A stretch of DNA of 64,000 nt from Arsukibacterium ikkense (GTDB taxonomy: Bacteria > Pseudomonadota > Gammaproteobacteria > Enterobacterales > Alteromonadaceae). Shown piece by piece: positions 63,688 to 64,000 of the stretch. The stretch's first letter is position 1. Every line of letters starts with the position of its first letter. The stretch is taken from contig NZ_LAHO01000008.1 of assembly GCF_000987775.1 (NCBI RefSeq), forward strand, positions 1 to 64,000, written 5' to 3'. Both the position numbers and the translations under genes were made by a program. The notes under the pieces were generated by a model that was not told the origin of the DNA, ran no database searches, and was given only the letters and a program-made list of their open reading frames with translations.

Positions 63688-64000
63688 ATGCAATTTACTG
63701 AGCACAATAACACTATAAAAATAACGGTGCCTGTTTCATCAACAGCAATCAGTGCTGTCGACATTCAGCAGCAACTTGTTGCGCATGGCTTTGAGCGCTG
63801 TCTGGTGTTGCAAGATCAGCTGACTAATTTGCTGGTAGAGTATCAGCAGATCCAGCAAAAAATAAAAGAAAACCTGGTTGCTGAAAATGCCAAGGAGTTA
63901 AGTTACCGCATCGCCGAAAAGCGCGATGCCGAACTGACGTTTGATATCAGTGAAGACAAAATGACGGCGACGGCAATTATTACCGCGGCCTGGGGCGGGG
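63688..64000 (+). CDS. FapA/DUF342-family protein (start only, cut by window end)
   Basis: An open frame from ATG 63688 (MQFTEHNNTIKITVPVSS) to the window end, 104 codons. The segments LLVEYQQIQQKIKEN and YRIAEKRDAELTFDISEDKMTATAIITAAWGG match the N-terminal part of FapA/DUF342 proteins, whose full length is usually over 500 residues. These form polymer-like beta-helix scaffolds and some are linked to polar flagella. Confidence 0.72.
   Translation, partial: MQFTEHNNTIKITVPVSSTAISAVDIQQQLVAHGFERCLVLQDQLTNLLVEYQQIQQKIKENLVAENAKELSYRIAEKRDAELTFDISEDKMTATAIITAAWGG

Noticed and set aside
1..64000. Mobile elements, prophage, CRISPR, toxin-antitoxin or defence islands
   Set aside because: No transposase, integrase, repeat-spacer array or defence-type domains were seen; composition and gene families look uniform and core-like.

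Overview
The window is a core-chromosome segment of a gammaproteobacterium. Protein sequences and gene order resemble marine and freshwater Alteromonadales-like groups such as Rheinheimera/Arsukibacterium; this is inferred from family resemblance, not from a search. Several blocks keep Enterobacteria-like order: holD-rimI then prfC; smp/serB divergent; bamD divergent from rluD-pgeF-clpB; corB-ypjD divergent from ffh-rpsP-rimM-trmD-rplS; aroF-tyrA. I see no insertion sequence, prophage, CRISPR array, rRNA operon or toxin-antitoxin pair. No stretch longer than about 300 bases lacks a gene.

Layout. 1-5.9 kb: tRNA-Trp abutting holD-rimI, then prfC-argS-pdxH-tatD. 5.9-8.5 kb: smp divergent from serB and an alpha/beta hydrolase. 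8.5-12.5 kb: a large two-PilZ protein divergent from radA. 12.6-17.8 kb: bamD divergent from rluD-pgeF-clpB, with a sigma-32-type promoter before clpB. 18-23 kb: pssA, an Aer-like energy/redox sensor, gshA and a lipoprotein lytic transglycosylase. 23-29.6 kb: corB, ypjD, ffh, the rpsP-rimM-trmD-rplS operon and a DnaJ-related protein. 29.6-32 kb: aroF-tyrA with TyrR-box-like operators. 32-38 kb: LOG-family protein, Na/Pi cotransporter overlapping a beta-CASP hydrolase, TPR protein, VOC protein and a small membrane protein. 38-41.7 kb: pheA preceded by a complete pheL-type attenuator, and a penicillin-acylase-family enzyme. 41.8-46 kb: cytochrome b561, cytochrome c', and a Cache/HAMP/PAS/GGDEF/EAL protein. 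46-52.2 kb: two exported amidohydrolase-family proteins and an M28 peptidase lipoprotein. 52.2-58.1 kb: tandem-receiver protein, YciH, GAF protein, aromatic aminotransferase, MsrA, renalase-like oxidoreductase and an SDR. 58.1-64 kb: RND efflux pair, DUF2982-like and hypothetical proteins, and the start of a FapA/DUF342 gene cut by the window end.

Themes. Aromatic amino acid synthesis is spread through the window (aroF, tyrA, pheA, tyrB-like), with two readable control systems: TyrR-type boxes at aroF-tyrA and Phe-codon attenuation at pheA. Translation and protein targeting dominate 1-5 kb and 25-29 kb. Two proteins point to c-di-GMP signalling (PilZ; GGDEF/EAL). The least explained material is the exported amidohydrolase/M28 group, the N-terminal and central parts of the PilZ protein, the pseudo-receiver/receiver protein, and three small or unknown ORFs. 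I did not find a convincing wholly new system; the regulatory leaders and degenerate-enzyme pairs are the best leads.
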